From the NCBI GenBank assembly GCA_030549495.1, contig JAUIRK010000796.1, positions 33,756 through 97,755 on the forward strand: a DNA stretch of 64,000 nt, read 5' to 3'. Of this stretch, positions 21,719-33,034 are shown one piece after another (position 1 is the first letter of the stretch; each line of letters opens with the position of its first letter). The stretch is from Nectonema munidae (Eukaryota > Nematomorpha > Nectonematoida > Nectonematidae). A model generated the notes under the pieces. The model did not search any database. It was not told the origin of the DNA and saw only the letters and a program-made list of their open reading frames with translations. Both the position numbers and the translations under genes were made by a program.

Positions 21719-22259
21719 CTCAATAAATGTTTTCTGTCAAAAGAATAAAATTATTAAAGTTCAAGACAGAGGAGATTCTTTTCCACGAAGTATTGGAAAG
21801 GTACAATGATTTTGTTTCCACGAAAAGAATGGTGCGCAGGAAATGAATATTTGAAGAAATATTCGTTATATTCTTAATCAATAACAATAGTATAGGGAAA
21901 AGGTAATGCTAGATTCGATCTAAACCACCGTTCCTACCCTTCCAACTTGTGAACCCCTAAAAATTTTAATGCAAAGTTCAAGCCCCTGTTAAAAACTTTT
22001 GTAATATTTATGGAAAAACTCTCTCAATCTCATTTATGCTTCGATATGACTGCTGTAAAAAATTTGGGTACAATTAGTTTTGTTATCGGACATTGGGCTA
22101 AAAGAATATTCGCAGCACGACAACTCAACGCCCAGATATTTCGCGATAAAATATGTTCTAAAATCCAATTTTTGAACATAATACTCATAAAATTCTTCTT
22201 TTTTTTAAACTAATTAGAGAATTAACTCTGCCTAAGTCTTTTTATTCAATGCATCTAAA

Positions 22260-22926
22260 TATAATTTTTTGTGTACAACTTCTCCCCTAAAGTTTTTGCT
22301 CAATTTTTCCAATTTAATTTTGAAAATCACAATTACAACTTGCGTGATAGATTCCATTAGTCCCTTTCTTTGTACATCAAAAAAAGTTCAAAACAGTCAG
22401 TACGGTTCAAAGTTCCAAAGTTATACAATTCTTTTGTCTATAATTTTTTGTGTGGAACATACAGAATAAGTTCTTTTAAAAATATTATTAAAGCTCGACT
22501 TATTGAAAGTTACCCTATATCTTGTTCAGTGAAAAACTGTTTTTTTGTAATCTATAGGACTTATGTATCATTTGCTTATAATGCTTGCAAAATCAATCTT
22601 TCTTCTCCTACTACCCTTGCATACTTCAAAACAATCTCTTGTATACATATTTTCCATTTACATGCCTATTTTCATTTTTAATCTTTTTATTTTCCTATAT
22701 GCATATACTTCATGGAATTGTAGTAATATTAGGCCTCAATTTCTTTTTTGTATTTTATAAGTTTTTTTTCGGTCATTTCATAATAGCGTCTTTTGGCCTT
22801 TTGAAATTTCCAGGACATATATAATGAATTTTATATAATGTCTTTTTTTTTATTCGTTTCCAAACTATGAACTTTTAATGTATGCAAATGCTATGATATA
22901 TAAATAAATTCTTCTTCTTCTTCTTC
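22260..22926 (+). mobile_element. 5'-truncated LINE insertion with (TTC)n tail
   Basis: Flanked by a perfect 15-base duplication TTCAATGCATCTAAA at 22245-22259 and 22927-22941. The insert ends in AATAAATTCTTCTTCTTC, i.e. a polyadenylation-like site with a TTC microsatellite tail, as left by some non-LTR retrotransposons. No open frame with recognisable reverse transcriptase is left, so it is probably 3' UTR. Lies in the claspin intron between exons 16 and 17. Confidence 0.85.
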
Positions 22927-23394
22927 TTCAATGCATCTAAACGTTAATAATAACTTTTGTATAAACATAATATTTAAAAGGCTTTCTCTATATTTCAATA
23001 ATGTCCATTTAGTCAAAAAAGATTTTAAACTTTTAAGTTTTAAAGCGCATTCAAAAAATAATAGAAATGAACGGCTTTCAAAGATGATTTATCTACTTTT
23101 ACGCGCGCGCAACGACATAGACACCCAAAATATTAATAATAAAAATAAAAAAATATATATAAATTTTTTAATCATAAACTTAATATAAAAAAATAAATAA
23201 AATTACTTCGTCATGGGTCGAAGGCATTATCACTAATTGATCGTTATTTTTATTAAAAAATATAATGTTAACTCCTTCCAGTAAATTGTGGAGAATTAAT
23301 CGAATTATTGATTTAAAAAATTGCTTAGAAAAAAAGCTTTAAATGAAATGATAACGCGCTTTCGAATCATAAATTGGGTATAATAAAGGATTAC

Positions 23395-23488
23395 TGATGA
23401 ATTTTGGCGATTTCGAGTTGATCAGTGTAATTCAGTCTCTCTTCTTCAACATCATTTTCTACATCATATTCATCTTCTCCAGAACTTT
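23395..23488 (-). CDS. CLSPN: Claspin, visible exon 16
   Basis: Acceptor TTCTTTTAAG|AAAG, donor CATCA|GTAATC, phase 2 out. It encodes SSGEDEYDVENDVEEE then YTDQLEIAKIH, matching claspin EDEYDGEEIDEYEED and DEELQSQIKKIH. 94 bases. Confidence 0.85.
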
Positions 23489-24814
23489 CTTAAAAGAATT
23501 GAGAAGATTTGTCAACATCATGCCACTACGCTTTTTTTTTGATTCGTTGCACAATAAAAGAATGGCTGCGCCATTTTTGGAACAAGAAGGAAATATAATT
23601 AAAAGGGCCAATCCTTGAATCCCAAGATGCAATGATAGGAATGAAGTAGTATATCTCAATATATCCTTGAGTAGAATTCTCAAAACTAAGCGTCTGCATT
23701 CTTTTTTTAATGGAATTTCGTATATTAAAAGCGGAGAGCATCTCAAAGGATTAAGAGATATTTTTTAATTAAATCTTTAAGATTTAACTAATTTCGAAAG
23801 AGATGATGAAATTCGATAATTGTCATAACGTTTAGTGTACCGCTTTCACGCATAATGGATCACAAATGATTCACAAAGTAAAAATTGTCTGCATTTTTGA
23901 TTGAAACAGAAAGACAGACGATTAATTTTATAAAATCAAAACCTGAAAGCCTTGACATCATATGGAAGTTCCCTGAAAAATTTCGCGGTATAGTAGTAAC
24001 GCCAGTCCGCCCAAAAACCAAAGCAGGTGGAAACTTTGAAGAGGGAGGGGAGGTTACTTTTAGAAATGTTTTTTTGTGCAGTGGAGATCAAACAATTTTC
24101 TCTGGTCAATTTTTTTACTCTGAACTAATATAAGAAAGATTTGAGGAAAGGAGACGAAATATCAATTGATTTTGTTGAATGTATTCTAAATGTGATTTAT
24201 TGTATTGATATTATTACCTTAAGTTATCGATAGTTTTTAAAATGTATGACAAATAATTTTTTTTATCAAAAAAAAGACAGAAAACAAACGATTTTTGAAA
24301 TGAAAAAAATTTTCGGAGGGAAAAACAAGAAATTGTTTCAGTGTTCAGCTTCTTATTAAAAAATAAAAGTTATGCCGTTTATAAAAAAAAAAAAATCTTA
24401 AGAACAAGAGCGATTAAAAAAACGAAAAAAAGTAGCTAAGCCTCTATATCCATGACAAATCATCCGGCTTAGCTGAAGTACAACGTGGTTTAGACATATT
24501 GTAACACGTTGTTTTGAATTAAAGGAACGCGAGTTTTGTCAGCATGTTTTGGATTTACAAGGGATGAGCAAAGTAAATGCAAGTTACTGTTTGAATTCAT
24601 GATGAATATTTTAAATACTTTTTGGACATTTTTTATCTCATTATAAAATAATTTTAAAGTGTATCGATGTTTGTGAGTAATTGGAATAAAAACAATTTAC
24701 TCAATGAACAGTGTTGAATAGAGATTTAAAATTATTTAAAAAGGTAAAGATAGCGTTAGGGTGTTTTCATCGAGAATTTATGGAGTTTGTATCGAACTAT
24801 GAGGAAAGTAGGCT
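23489..24814. other. Claspin intron, nothing recognised
   Basis: AT-rich. A plus-strand open frame near 23885-24133 (82 codons) has ordinary composition but no family I know. Confidence 0.45.
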
Positions 24815-24890
24815 TGATGCGGGATCGAACCCAAGACCTTGAGTTATGGTAGCCCAGTATCTTACCAACCTTACTCAGTAACCCTGTTTG
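24815..24890 (-). mobile_element. tRNA-like sequence, probably a SINE head or tRNA pseudogene
   Basis: On the minus strand there is an A-box-like TGAGTAAGGTTGGTAAGA (about 24877-24860) followed at the right distance by a B box GGTTCGATCC (24830-24821). The acceptor ends do not pair well (GGTTACT against GCATCAAG), so I do not call a working tRNA. It lies 42 bases from the end of claspin exon 15. Confidence 0.55.
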
Positions 24891-24931
24891 AAACAGTAAG
24901 TCAAAAAATTATAGATAGGAAAAATGTTTAC

Positions 24932-25005
24932 CCTCGTCCATTTCTTCACCACTCAGCTCTTCTCCCGATAATTCTGCTTCATCTTCGATAAGGCCATTCA
25001 AAAAA
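24932..25005 (-). CDS. CLSPN: Claspin, visible exon 15 (EDEAELSG block)
   Basis: Acceptor TTTTTCTTAG|TTTTTT, donor GAGG|GTAAAC. It encodes LIEDEAELSGEELSGEEMDE, which matches claspin YLEDEAEVSGSDVGSEDEY well. 74 bases, phases fit both sides. Confidence 0.87.
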
Positions 25006-25609
25006 CTAAGAAAAATGAAAGTAAAATTCGATGACATCCTGAAATTATACATAAAATTTGGTCATTTGACTATAGCCCGTTTGATAATACCAATGATCCA
25101 AAAATGGACAACGGGCAACGTTGAGTTTTTAACTGAAATTACTAGAAATTCAAAAAAGTCGTTTACTTTGTCTGGTACTTAACGGCTTAAAATTACAAGA
25201 TATATTTAAAATATTTATAATGTTAAAGGATTGGAAAGGGATACGACTGAATCGCAACTCTACGATTTCTCCTACATACAAGAAGATATTTTGAACAGAG
25301 ATTTTGTCCTTTTTCGTGCTGGCATTTCTAAAATTAAAATTTACAAATGAATTTTACATCTTTTAAGAATGTTTTTAGTTGTGAACTTTGTGAAGTTGAC
25401 TTCACCTATCAAAATTGATTTTTATAATAGATTGCAACTCCCTTTATTGAATATCTGAAGTTAAATTAATAGAATGGCACAAAAAATGGGCCATTCCAGT
25501 GATTCCAAAACTTGAATTTATACCATATGTTGTAAGAGGAAGGTTGTTATGATTATAACCTTAATTTTTGGCAAAAAGCACATGTTGTTACATTTTTGTT
25601 AAAAAATAC

Positions 25610-26100
25610 ATCCTGGGTTTTTTATACGATCCCAGCATAAAAGTTAAGAAAGACAAAAATAAAATAATTTAAAAGTTAGCCATAAAATAGATGTGAAACT
25701 TTATTTTACTTTAGAAAAATAAACACTAAGTACTTTATTTCAGGGGCTCATTCCATTACAATTCCTAAAAGGTCTCGGGTTCGATTATCCATCTAACCGA
25801 AATAAAATTTTTTTTTAATAATTTTATTTTTTCTTCTTTTTTAATAAAAAAAGAATGTATGGGGGACGTCTAACCCTGCGGATTCAGAAACACAGGACAT
25901 TAAATGAGGTTTTTTTTTTATAAAACCCAGGCAAAAAAATCGATTTATTTTAAATCACAAAATTATATTTAAGGTATCTTAAATGCTCAAAAATATTTAA
26001 TTATCTGAAAAGATTGCGTCTTGCAAAGAATTCTTTTTAACTAAAAAAGGTTAGGGGTTGTATGCGATCCCGTGACTTTTCTAGTGTTAATGATGTCGTG
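25610..26100. repeat. Dispersed repeat in the intron after claspin exon 14
   Basis: Starts around GGGTTTTTTATACGATCCCAG and ends around GTATGCGATCCCGTGACTTT. The same sequence with changes occurs at 38030-38400 after exon 7, and a short piece occurs at 47480-47600. Shared blocks include GCCATAAAATAGATGT, CACAAAATTATATTTAA and AAATGCTCAAAAATATTT. A B-box-like GGGTTCGATT lies at about 25781. Confidence 0.8.
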
Positions 26101-26137
26101 TTTAACGTTAATTACGTTAATTAATCTGTGCGTATAC

Positions 26138-26296
26138 CGATTGCTTCTTCGTCGAACTCCATGCTCATCCACTTCAATAATTTTCTTGTTGAACTTGTGG
26201 GATGATGACGTCTTTGCAAAAAAAGGTTTGTGAGAGCTCATCTTTTTCTCATCATCACTTTCAGCAGCATCAATGAAGAAAGCTCTTTTTTTCTTG
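26138..26296 (-). CDS. CLSPN: Claspin, visible exon 14
   Basis: Acceptor AATTTGCAG|CAAG, donor AATCG|GTATAC, phase 2 out. It encodes KKRAFFIDAAESDDEKK, a Lys/Ser stretch and IIEVDEHGVRRRSNR. The FIDAAESDDE part may correspond to claspin VSNDNEFDSDEDE. Confidence 0.75.
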
Positions 26297-26346
26297 CTGC
26301 AAATTTTTAAGCTATACAAGTTGCAGGGTTAAAGAAAAATTCAAAC

Positions 26347-26461
26347 GTTTTATCCTCATCTCCTCTTTTGGAGTTTGCGGGAAAAGCAGTTGCCAGGGAA
26401 TCATCAGCATCTTGTTTCGAGTCCTTGTGCATATCATATCTAGCGGAGTCAACTTCTTTTT
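26347..26461 (-). CDS. CLSPN: Claspin, visible exon 13
   Basis: Acceptor TTACTTTAG|AAAAAG. It encodes KEVDSARYDMHKDSKQDADD and KRGDEDKT. The donor AAAAC|GTTTGA is not a good consensus but leaves phase 2, which exon 14 needs. The implied intron (26297-26346) is only 50 bases. Confidence 0.7.
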
Positions 26462-26729
26462 CTAAAGTAAAAAATAACACATACTCTGGATAAGCTGGGA
26501 TTAATAAGAGTCATTGAACTGATATATTTGTCTTATAAACTATATAAAAATGAGAGATGTCTTGCACGACACTACCATCTAAAGAGAAGGCTAAAATAGG
26601 AAAGATTTTGGAAAAAAGATATGAATATTATATAAAACCAAAGTCCCAAAAACATTCACTAAAATGCTTATATAAAAAAGTGTTATTACTGTTTTGGATT
26701 CAAGAGCATAACATATTCAAGAGCCTTAC

Positions 26730-26960
26730 CATTCCCAATTTCTGAAATATTGAAGGAAACAGCGTTGTCATTTTCTAGAAGCAGACTTTTCGTTATCTGG
26801 GAAGATGTTGGGGGTGCCGCGTGTCTTTCTCCATAATCATGAGCATCATCATTTTCATGCTCGCTAGATTTTTTATCATCATCATGTCCACCATAATTCC
26901 CAAACAAATTTGCTCCTTTAAATGGCGTGAAAACGGCCTCCTTTTCTTCCTTCTCAGCTG
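26730..26960 (-). CDS. CLSPN: Claspin, visible exon 12
   Basis: Acceptor TTTTCCTTTTAG|CAGCTG, donor AATG|GTAAGG (strong), phase 1 both sides. It encodes EKEEKEAVFTPFKGANLFG, a His/Asp-rich stretch and SQITKSLLLENDNAVSFN. Similarity to known claspins is weak here; placement rests on splice sites and phase. Confidence 0.75.
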
Positions 26961-27009
26961 CTAAAAGGAAAAATTAATTAAGTGGAACTTTTTTCAAAAT
27001 GATCCTTAT

Positions 27010-27540
27010 CCTAGGGTTGCGGAGTTTCGGATTCCAGAGTCTTGAGAATTGTCTCGATAAAATAGAATAGAAGCTATCAACACTAATATGGATGCATAAA
27101 AAGAGGCTAACGCGTGTAATCACGCATTTTTATTTAAAGTTAGTCTTGATAAAAAGTTGAATACACGTGTAAAATTTCTGTTACATTCACATTACGTAAG
27201 CTGAGTAGATAACGAAGATATTTGTAACAGGCGCAAAGGATTCTAATATATTCTAGAAGTTTTAATCATACTCAAAAGTTGGAGATTTTAGATATTTTTG
27301 ATCGAATATAAAATAGAAAAATGAAAAAAAAATTTCCGAGTCTCATGTCCACTTTTTCAAGATTGAAGAAGTTCAAAAACCCTTGAAGTCTCGAGAAACG
27401 AGAAATCTCGCAACAGAAACTCTGATTGACAGATCTGCTTGCATCCTCGAACAACCCTAAAATAAATAGCCCAAAGAAACATTGACTTATAATAATGCAT
27501 AGACATGAATACTCCATTTTAAAGCCTGCCATGTTTTATA
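27010..27540. repeat. Dispersed diverged repeat, copy 1
   Basis: Blocks such as CGATAAAATAGAAT, AAATAGAAAAAT and CTTGAAGTCTCGAGAAACGA reappear in the same order at 36490-37340. It lies in the intron between claspin exons 11 and 12. No coding sense recognised. Confidence 0.6.
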
Positions 27541-29077
27541 CTAAAAATTATTTTACTCGCAATATTTATTGACTTCCAAATTTACTGCTATATTCAAGAA
27601 GTCAGGAAGTTATTGAAGAAAGCAGTAGCATCAGAAAAAAATTAATCACAACAAAAATATTGTGATTGAAGGGAAAAGTATCTATAGCTGTAAAATTATA
27701 TAGAAATAGTATATGCAAATAAGATTACAACTGGTTCAACTAAATACGTAGAAAAGAAAAAAATATGGAGGCTTCTCATTTTTCCATTTTGAGAAAAAAT
27801 TGTCTCACTCTTATCTTGTACACTAAATATCGATATTCTTAACAAATTCACCAGCGCTTCTCAGTCCAGAATCGACTCAAAATATTTTCGATATTCTGCT
27901 TTTTATTTAATTTCCAGCTGATATCAGATGGCACATATGGGTGTCGTAAGATTCGTTGAAGGGTGCTTTATTGGTTTGATTGATCTTGCCGCTTTAAAAA
28001 CTTTGCATCTAACTACTTTTTATATAAAATTTTTGCTATTATTAGAGTAATCAACTTACATCACAATTACGATATAATGAAATAAAAATTGCACATACTT
28101 GTTCATTCTATAAACTATATTATTGATCAATAAGTGTAAATAGTTAAAAATTTTGCTAAAATTTTGGCAAGTAAAATAACATCTAAGAAATTAGAAGTAA
28201 TCTAGCTATGCGGATACAGTTTTTTTATCATCACATATGTGCTTCAAAGTTTATAAAAAGTTATGAAAGCGCTGCAGTCTAAAGGAGACTGGGAATCCCT
28301 GATTTAGTAGAATATTCATTCATATTTTTATTGCAAAAATGAACAATATGTTAAAGTTCAAGTCTATTGATAAGATCGAACTTTATTTCAGCCAATAATC
28401 TTCTTCTTCGAGAACCCAACTAAATTGATTCTAGAAGCCCCACGAATCTCATTAATACACACCCTCAATAACCTCACTAAGACTATAAATACTGCAACAA
28501 GCATAGTGAACATACACACACACACACTTCTTCTTTTGCTGTAAATAAATCTTCAATGGTTACTTCTAATGTCAAAATGGTGTTGACACGAGTGGTTTTT
28601 GCTTTTGATATTTTTGTTGATCGTGTAGGAGTTGCTCAAACAAGTTCTTAAATGCCTTCAACTCCGAATCCGTAGCCCTGATAGAAGGCAATTTTACTTT
28701 AAGTTCGTGTTTTTCAATTTAAACTCGTCATTTTTAAATCAAATTACTGCTAAAAAAACTTGATACAACGTTTAAAAATATTAAATTAACATATCTTTAA
28801 AAAAACTTACTATAAATTCTAATCATTTATTAAACATTTTTGTTTTTTACTCTTTTATAGCATTTCATGTTCAAATGAAATGTTTTCAAATTTTAAATGA
28901 ATTTTTTAGCTTCAACTTGAATTTTTTTTCTTTATAATTATTTTAAAATACTCGTATTTTTTAACACTATTTTTATTGTTTTTAAAAATGTTTGATTTTT
29001 TATAGAGAGAAGGATCATATGAAAAAAGAAGAACTTAAAGTATTTGTAGAATTTTACTGAAGATAAAAAAAAATTAC
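27541..29077. other. Claspin intron, nothing certain
   Basis: AT-rich. Around 28440-28545 a TATAAATA, an (AC)n run and an AATAAA occur in the order of an LTR, but I found no partner copy, so no element is called. Confidence 0.4.
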
Positions 29078-29281
29078 ATTCTTCTTGAGGAAACTTTCCG
29101 GAACAAAAATTTAAAGCATCAAATTCATCCGCATTACAATTCGCATCATGTGTAGGAATATTCGAACTTTTGAAGAGAGTTGATAAATTATCATCATTCT
29201 TGGGCTCTGTTTCGGCATCTTCAAAAATCTTAAATACCTTTTCTCCAACATTTTGAAGAAATTCTCCATGACTTTTATCAC
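29078..29281 (-). CDS. CLSPN: Claspin, visible exon 11 (Chk1-binding-like motif)
   Basis: Acceptor TTTCTTCTAG|GTGAT, donor GAAT|GTAATT. The intron to exon 10 is only 92 bases. It encodes KVFKIFEDAETEP and then DEFDALNFCSGKFPQ. The CSGKF core is the motif that, when its Ser is phosphorylated, binds Chk1 in vertebrate claspin; human claspin has three such copies. Only this one is seen here. Confidence 0.88.
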
Positions 29282-29373
29282 CTAGAAGAAAAAAGGTAAA
29301 AAACAAAACGGATAAAGAGTTAACCTTATATTTTTTTTCTAATTGGGTGGAGATTGAGAAAATATAAACTTAC

Positions 29374-29533
29374 TTTTAGACTTGAAAAGGCCATCCGTGT
29401 CCAGAATTCTTGAATAATGAGATTCGTCCAGAGAAATGTGGTGGATGGGCTTAGAAGTGGAGATCAAACCGTGATTCATGCTATCCTGGGTGGGGGAGGT
29501 GAAGAGTTCGATGGAGTCATTTGCAGATACATT
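29374..29533 (-). CDS. CLSPN: Claspin, visible exon 10
   Basis: Acceptor GATGTAG|AATGTA, donor AAAA|GTAAGT (strong), phase 1 out. It encodes NDSIELFTSPTQDS and ends YSRILDTDGLFKSK, close to claspin QLLDADGFLNVR. The frame extends upstream of the internal ATG, so this is an exon and not a start. Confidence 0.85.
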
Positions 29534-29892
29534 CTACATCGCAAATGAAGAAGTAAAAACTTGAGAGATATCGTAACCATCTTCTACTGCACTTAGAAAA
29601 ACATGGCGGCCTGCCTTTTGCAATAGGAGTGAACAATTGGGTGCTATGTAAGTTGGTGTCATAGCACATGCAAAGCTCTATTTTATCGCATAAGTAAATT
29701 GAAAAAAGCTTTTTAACACTTTTTACGAGATGTTATCAAATAAAAATATTTCAGTTGTTGCAAAGAACTGAAGAACAGGGTAATAAGATCGTTTACAAAT
29801 TTTGACTGGATAAAAACTTCTAAAAAGTAGAAAAAGGTTTCTTCATTATACTTATATATTAATATGCTACACGAGCATTTGACCGAACAAAC

Positions 29893-30575
29893 TATTAACC
29901 AAACGGACATTTGGCCGAATGGATATTTACAAAAGTTACGCAGCAGATTTGTAATCTTAATAAGATATTACTTAAAGATCATTGGTACCAATTCTATATC
30001 CAGTTAAAGATTAATTTAGGTCCTGTGAAAGATCCTTGGTACCCCCGTGATTCTAGGTCCTGTTAAAGATCATTGGTACTGTGATTCTAGGTCCTGTAAA
30101 AGATCCTTGGTACTCCGTGATTCTAGATCCTGTAAATGATCCTTGGTACTCCCATGATTCTAGGTCCTGTGAAAGATCATTGGTACCCCCTTGATTCTAG
30201 GTTCCCTTAAATATCATTGGTACTGGGATTCTAGACACACTCAAAAGATCATTGGTACCTGGATTATAGATACCCTCAATGAACCCGTAAAGATCATTTG
30301 TACGCCCGTACATTGTTATTCCCCTGAAAGATCATTAGTAGAAGTAATCGAGTAGATAAGTTATTCATCACATAATTTGTGTATAGAAGTTAAGAATAGT
30401 AATAGAAAAGAAAAATTACACTGCCGATTTGTATTGAGCAGAAGCTTCCAAACTTAGTGGAAGTAAATCAATGCCTACAAAAATGGCCAAATTGTATGTA
30501 CATTTTAGGTGATATGTCCATCCGTTTAAATGTCTATTTGGATAAATGTCTGTCGGCCAAATCTCCTGTCATAAT
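29893..30575. mobile_element. Possible foldback-type element carrying a minisatellite
   Basis: The left side (29893-29930) has ACGGACATTTGGCCGAATGG. The right side (30515-30572), read backwards, has ATTTGGCCGACAGACATTT and AAACGGATGGACAT. So related GGCCGA/GACATTT motifs face each other across a minisatellite. Ends are not sharp. Confidence 0.4.
29975..30345 (+). repeat. Minisatellite, unit about 35-45 bases, about 9 copies
   Basis: The recurring core is AAAGATCATTGGTAC followed by a variable CCCCGTGATTCTAGGTCCTGT. Copies at the edges are most diverged and the central ones most alike. It lies in the intron between claspin exons 9 and 10. Confidence 0.9.
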
Positions 30576-31329
30576 AATATATATATATATATACTTTTTC
30601 CTTTTGGTGTTTTCGAAGATAGTGAATGAGGGGTTGTCAACACAATGAAAATTAACACAGTTTTCTCCCAATTGCAAATCATAAATGAAGCAAATTTTAT
30701 TTTAAAAATGTATCAAATTGAAAAATACAACGGAAAATATAGGTGTATCCTGCGATTTTAATTAAGAGACTCAACGCCATCTGTAATATATGCATAATTT
30801 AGCGGGAATCCAGAACTTATGAAAAGAACGTTATGGCCGAGAGAGAAATGTAGCGAATCAAACACGCAAATAAGCTTGCTTGAAAAGCCTACAAATTTCG
30901 TTCCACTCGACAATTCACTCGTCCAATGCGGTTCCCTTTTGAGAGAGGAAGTGAGTTGGAGATTTAACGCGGATTATATATATAAATATATCTTTTTTTC
31001 CATCATTGAAATTCATAAATCACAATATTTTTGGAAATCTTAAAAATATTCTTTTATGAGAATGATTGCAAAGTTAACGCATTTAAGCCCAATGTTTCCA
31101 TAAGGATACATGTTCGATATCTTTTTTCATTGTAATCAACTCAAATTTTCAAAATGGCCTACTTGCAGGGTTATCAAAAACCCAAAAACCTTGTGGGTTT
31201 TTGGATTATTTCAAAATAAAATATATTAGTGCTGTGAAGTCGGATGTTAGAGTCGTACTTTTTAAGTCTAAGACGTAAAAAGCTTTGCAGCTCCAACAAT
31301 TAATATAGTTTTAATATAAATATGAATGA

Positions 31330-31710
31330 AAAGAAGAAGAAATGGCTGAGGATTGGTTTCAGGAAAATTATTCTGAATTTATGCCGGGTTACTGGTCTTT
31401 TAAACTCCGGTCATAAAAAGCCTTTTCAAAGTACCTCTTCAATAAAACAACATTAAACAGTTTGACACCGGCAGAATGGTGGAAAATCATCCACATGAGA
31501 AAGAAAAAAAAGATGAGTCTTCCTGAAAACTTTGCTTTCTTTCTCATGAACGCCCACAACTGTCTGGCCAGCTCTGCCAGCATTGAAAGAATTTTTTCCT
31601 CCTATGGCATAGTGTGGAATAAGTTCCGAAATTGTTTGGATTCGGAAAAAGCAGAGATGCTTGTCCGAGTTTATAAACACATAAACACTTCAAATAAATT
31701 TGAAAAATAA
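31330..31710 (+). pseudogene. hAT transposase C-terminal fragment
   Basis: The frame reads AEDWFQENYSEFMPGYWSF, a stop, then LTPAEWWKIIHM and NAHNCLASSASIERIFSSYG. This is the hAT dimerisation domain, with its SSASIERIFS core, ending in a stop at 31708-31710. Only the last part of the transposase is present. Plus strand, in the claspin intron between exons 9 and 10. It belongs to a different hAT family from the copy at 17714. Confidence 0.85.
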
Positions 31711-32492
31711 ATATATAATTTAAAAAAACATTTTATGACAATTTGTTCAAAGTTTATATGATTTTTGAGTAACTGGATTTTTCGGTACCTGTGTTTTTGA
31801 GTATTGGGTGCCAACCATGCCTACTTGTCGTGGGTTTAAATCAGTTGTAAGCACTTTTATTATTTCATTAAATTCTGTATTATTATTGAAAATAAAAACA
31901 TTTTGTATTAGCTCTCACAAAAATATATTTGTGGCATCCCATTTAATACCAATGATTCAAAAATGGACAGCACGTCATGCCCACCTTTTCAAATGATATC
32001 AATAGAAAGTGGAAAAAGCCGTATGCTTTATCGGGTACTTAATTAACGAGATATCTGATTGAAAAAATTGTGCTCACACAAATCACCCTATATTTCATTA
32101 TTCGGTTAAAATCGTGCAGAGCTTAACAACAATATGTTAAAATTGGAGAAAGCCTCCCTCTCATTGACACTCGGTATGTGCATCCGTGATATATAGGATT
32201 CTTTTTATATATTATAAGAATCTCAAGAAATAAAATGGACTGAAATGCTAGTACCTGATTGGCCAAATCCTTAAGTCAAAACTTTGAATCAGACCAATCA
32301 CTTACAGTAAAGCCTCAATCAGTGAACACTTCTAAAGATTTTATACTCTTCCAAGGTCTCAATGTATTCCTTTTAAACTAATGTTAACGCTTAATAGTGA
32401 ACGTTTCTATATTCAGTTTTCTAAAATTTTTGATAAAATGAAATTTCAAAGAGCGAATAAAAAGCTTTCATGATTCAAGTATATATTAAAAC

Positions 32493-32770
32493 CAGTGGCG
32501 GATCCAAGAGGGGGGGGGGTCTCATGGGCCTAGCCCCCCCCCCCCCCTCCCTCTATGAAAAATGGCTTCGTAAATTACCCTTACTAATTTTGCTTTTTCC
32601 TAAAGCAATACTTGTTGGTAGTTGATTACGTTTATATCAACGATATGACAAGTCCAATTCTAAAAACATAATACAGCTGTCGTATTCTCTGAAGACTTTT
32701 AGCAAAAATTGCAAAAAAATTAAATAGATTTAGGCCCCTCCCCTATAAGAAATTTCTGGATCCGCCACTG
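32493..32770. mobile_element. hAT-type MITE next to claspin exon 9
   Basis: 278 bases with terminal inverted repeats CAGTGGCGGATCCA. Flanking 8-mers ATTAAAAC (32485-32492) and ATTGAAAC (32771-32778) match at seven of eight positions, the duplication size of hAT elements. It contains a G10 run and a C-rich run. Its right end is 20 bases from the 5' splice site of exon 9. Confidence 0.85.
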
Positions 32771-32789
32771 ATTGAAACCATTAAAACAC

Positions 32790-33034
32790 CTGAATTTCTC
32801 TGAAGAGAGGAACATATCTGTTAGGAGAAAAGGAACTTCTTTCACTTCCTGTCTTTTTTTCTTTCAATTCATCATCATCATCATCGGCATCCACATCATC
32901 ATTATCGTTGTTGTTGTTTCGTTTAAAAAGTTTACTCGGGCTTGTTTGATGATTATAATCGTTACTGCTATCTTCATCATCATCATCATCGCTTACAGCA
33001 GCAAATTCGTCTAGCAAAGGATTTCGAGTGCTAT
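32790..33034 (-). CDS. CLSPN: Claspin, visible exon 9 (acidic/Asn-rich)
   Basis: Acceptor TTCTGATTCAG|ATAGC after a pyrimidine-rich run, donor ATTCAG|GTGTTT, phase 0. It encodes NPLLDEFAAVSDDDDDEDSS, an Asn/Asp tract and ERSSFSPNRYVPLFREIQ. The repeated GAT/AAT codons look like expanded trinucleotides. A hAT-type MITE (32493-32770) begins only 20 bases past the donor. Confidence 0.78.

Noticed and set aside
23885-24133. A short plus-strand gene of about 82 codons.
   Set aside because: No recognisable motif, and it lies in a claspin intron without promoter or polyadenylation signals that stand out.
24815-24890. A working tRNA gene on the minus strand.
   Set aside because: A and B boxes are present but the acceptor and anticodon stems do not pair properly; a SINE head or pseudogene is more likely.
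28440-28545. A solo LTR, from TATAAATA followed by AATAAA.
   Set aside because: No matching copy, no duplication and no clear ends were found; such motifs arise easily in AT-rich DNA.
29975-30345. CRISPR-like array.
   Set aside because: Units are contiguous and diverge gradually, with no constant repeat and unique spacers, and this is animal DNA.
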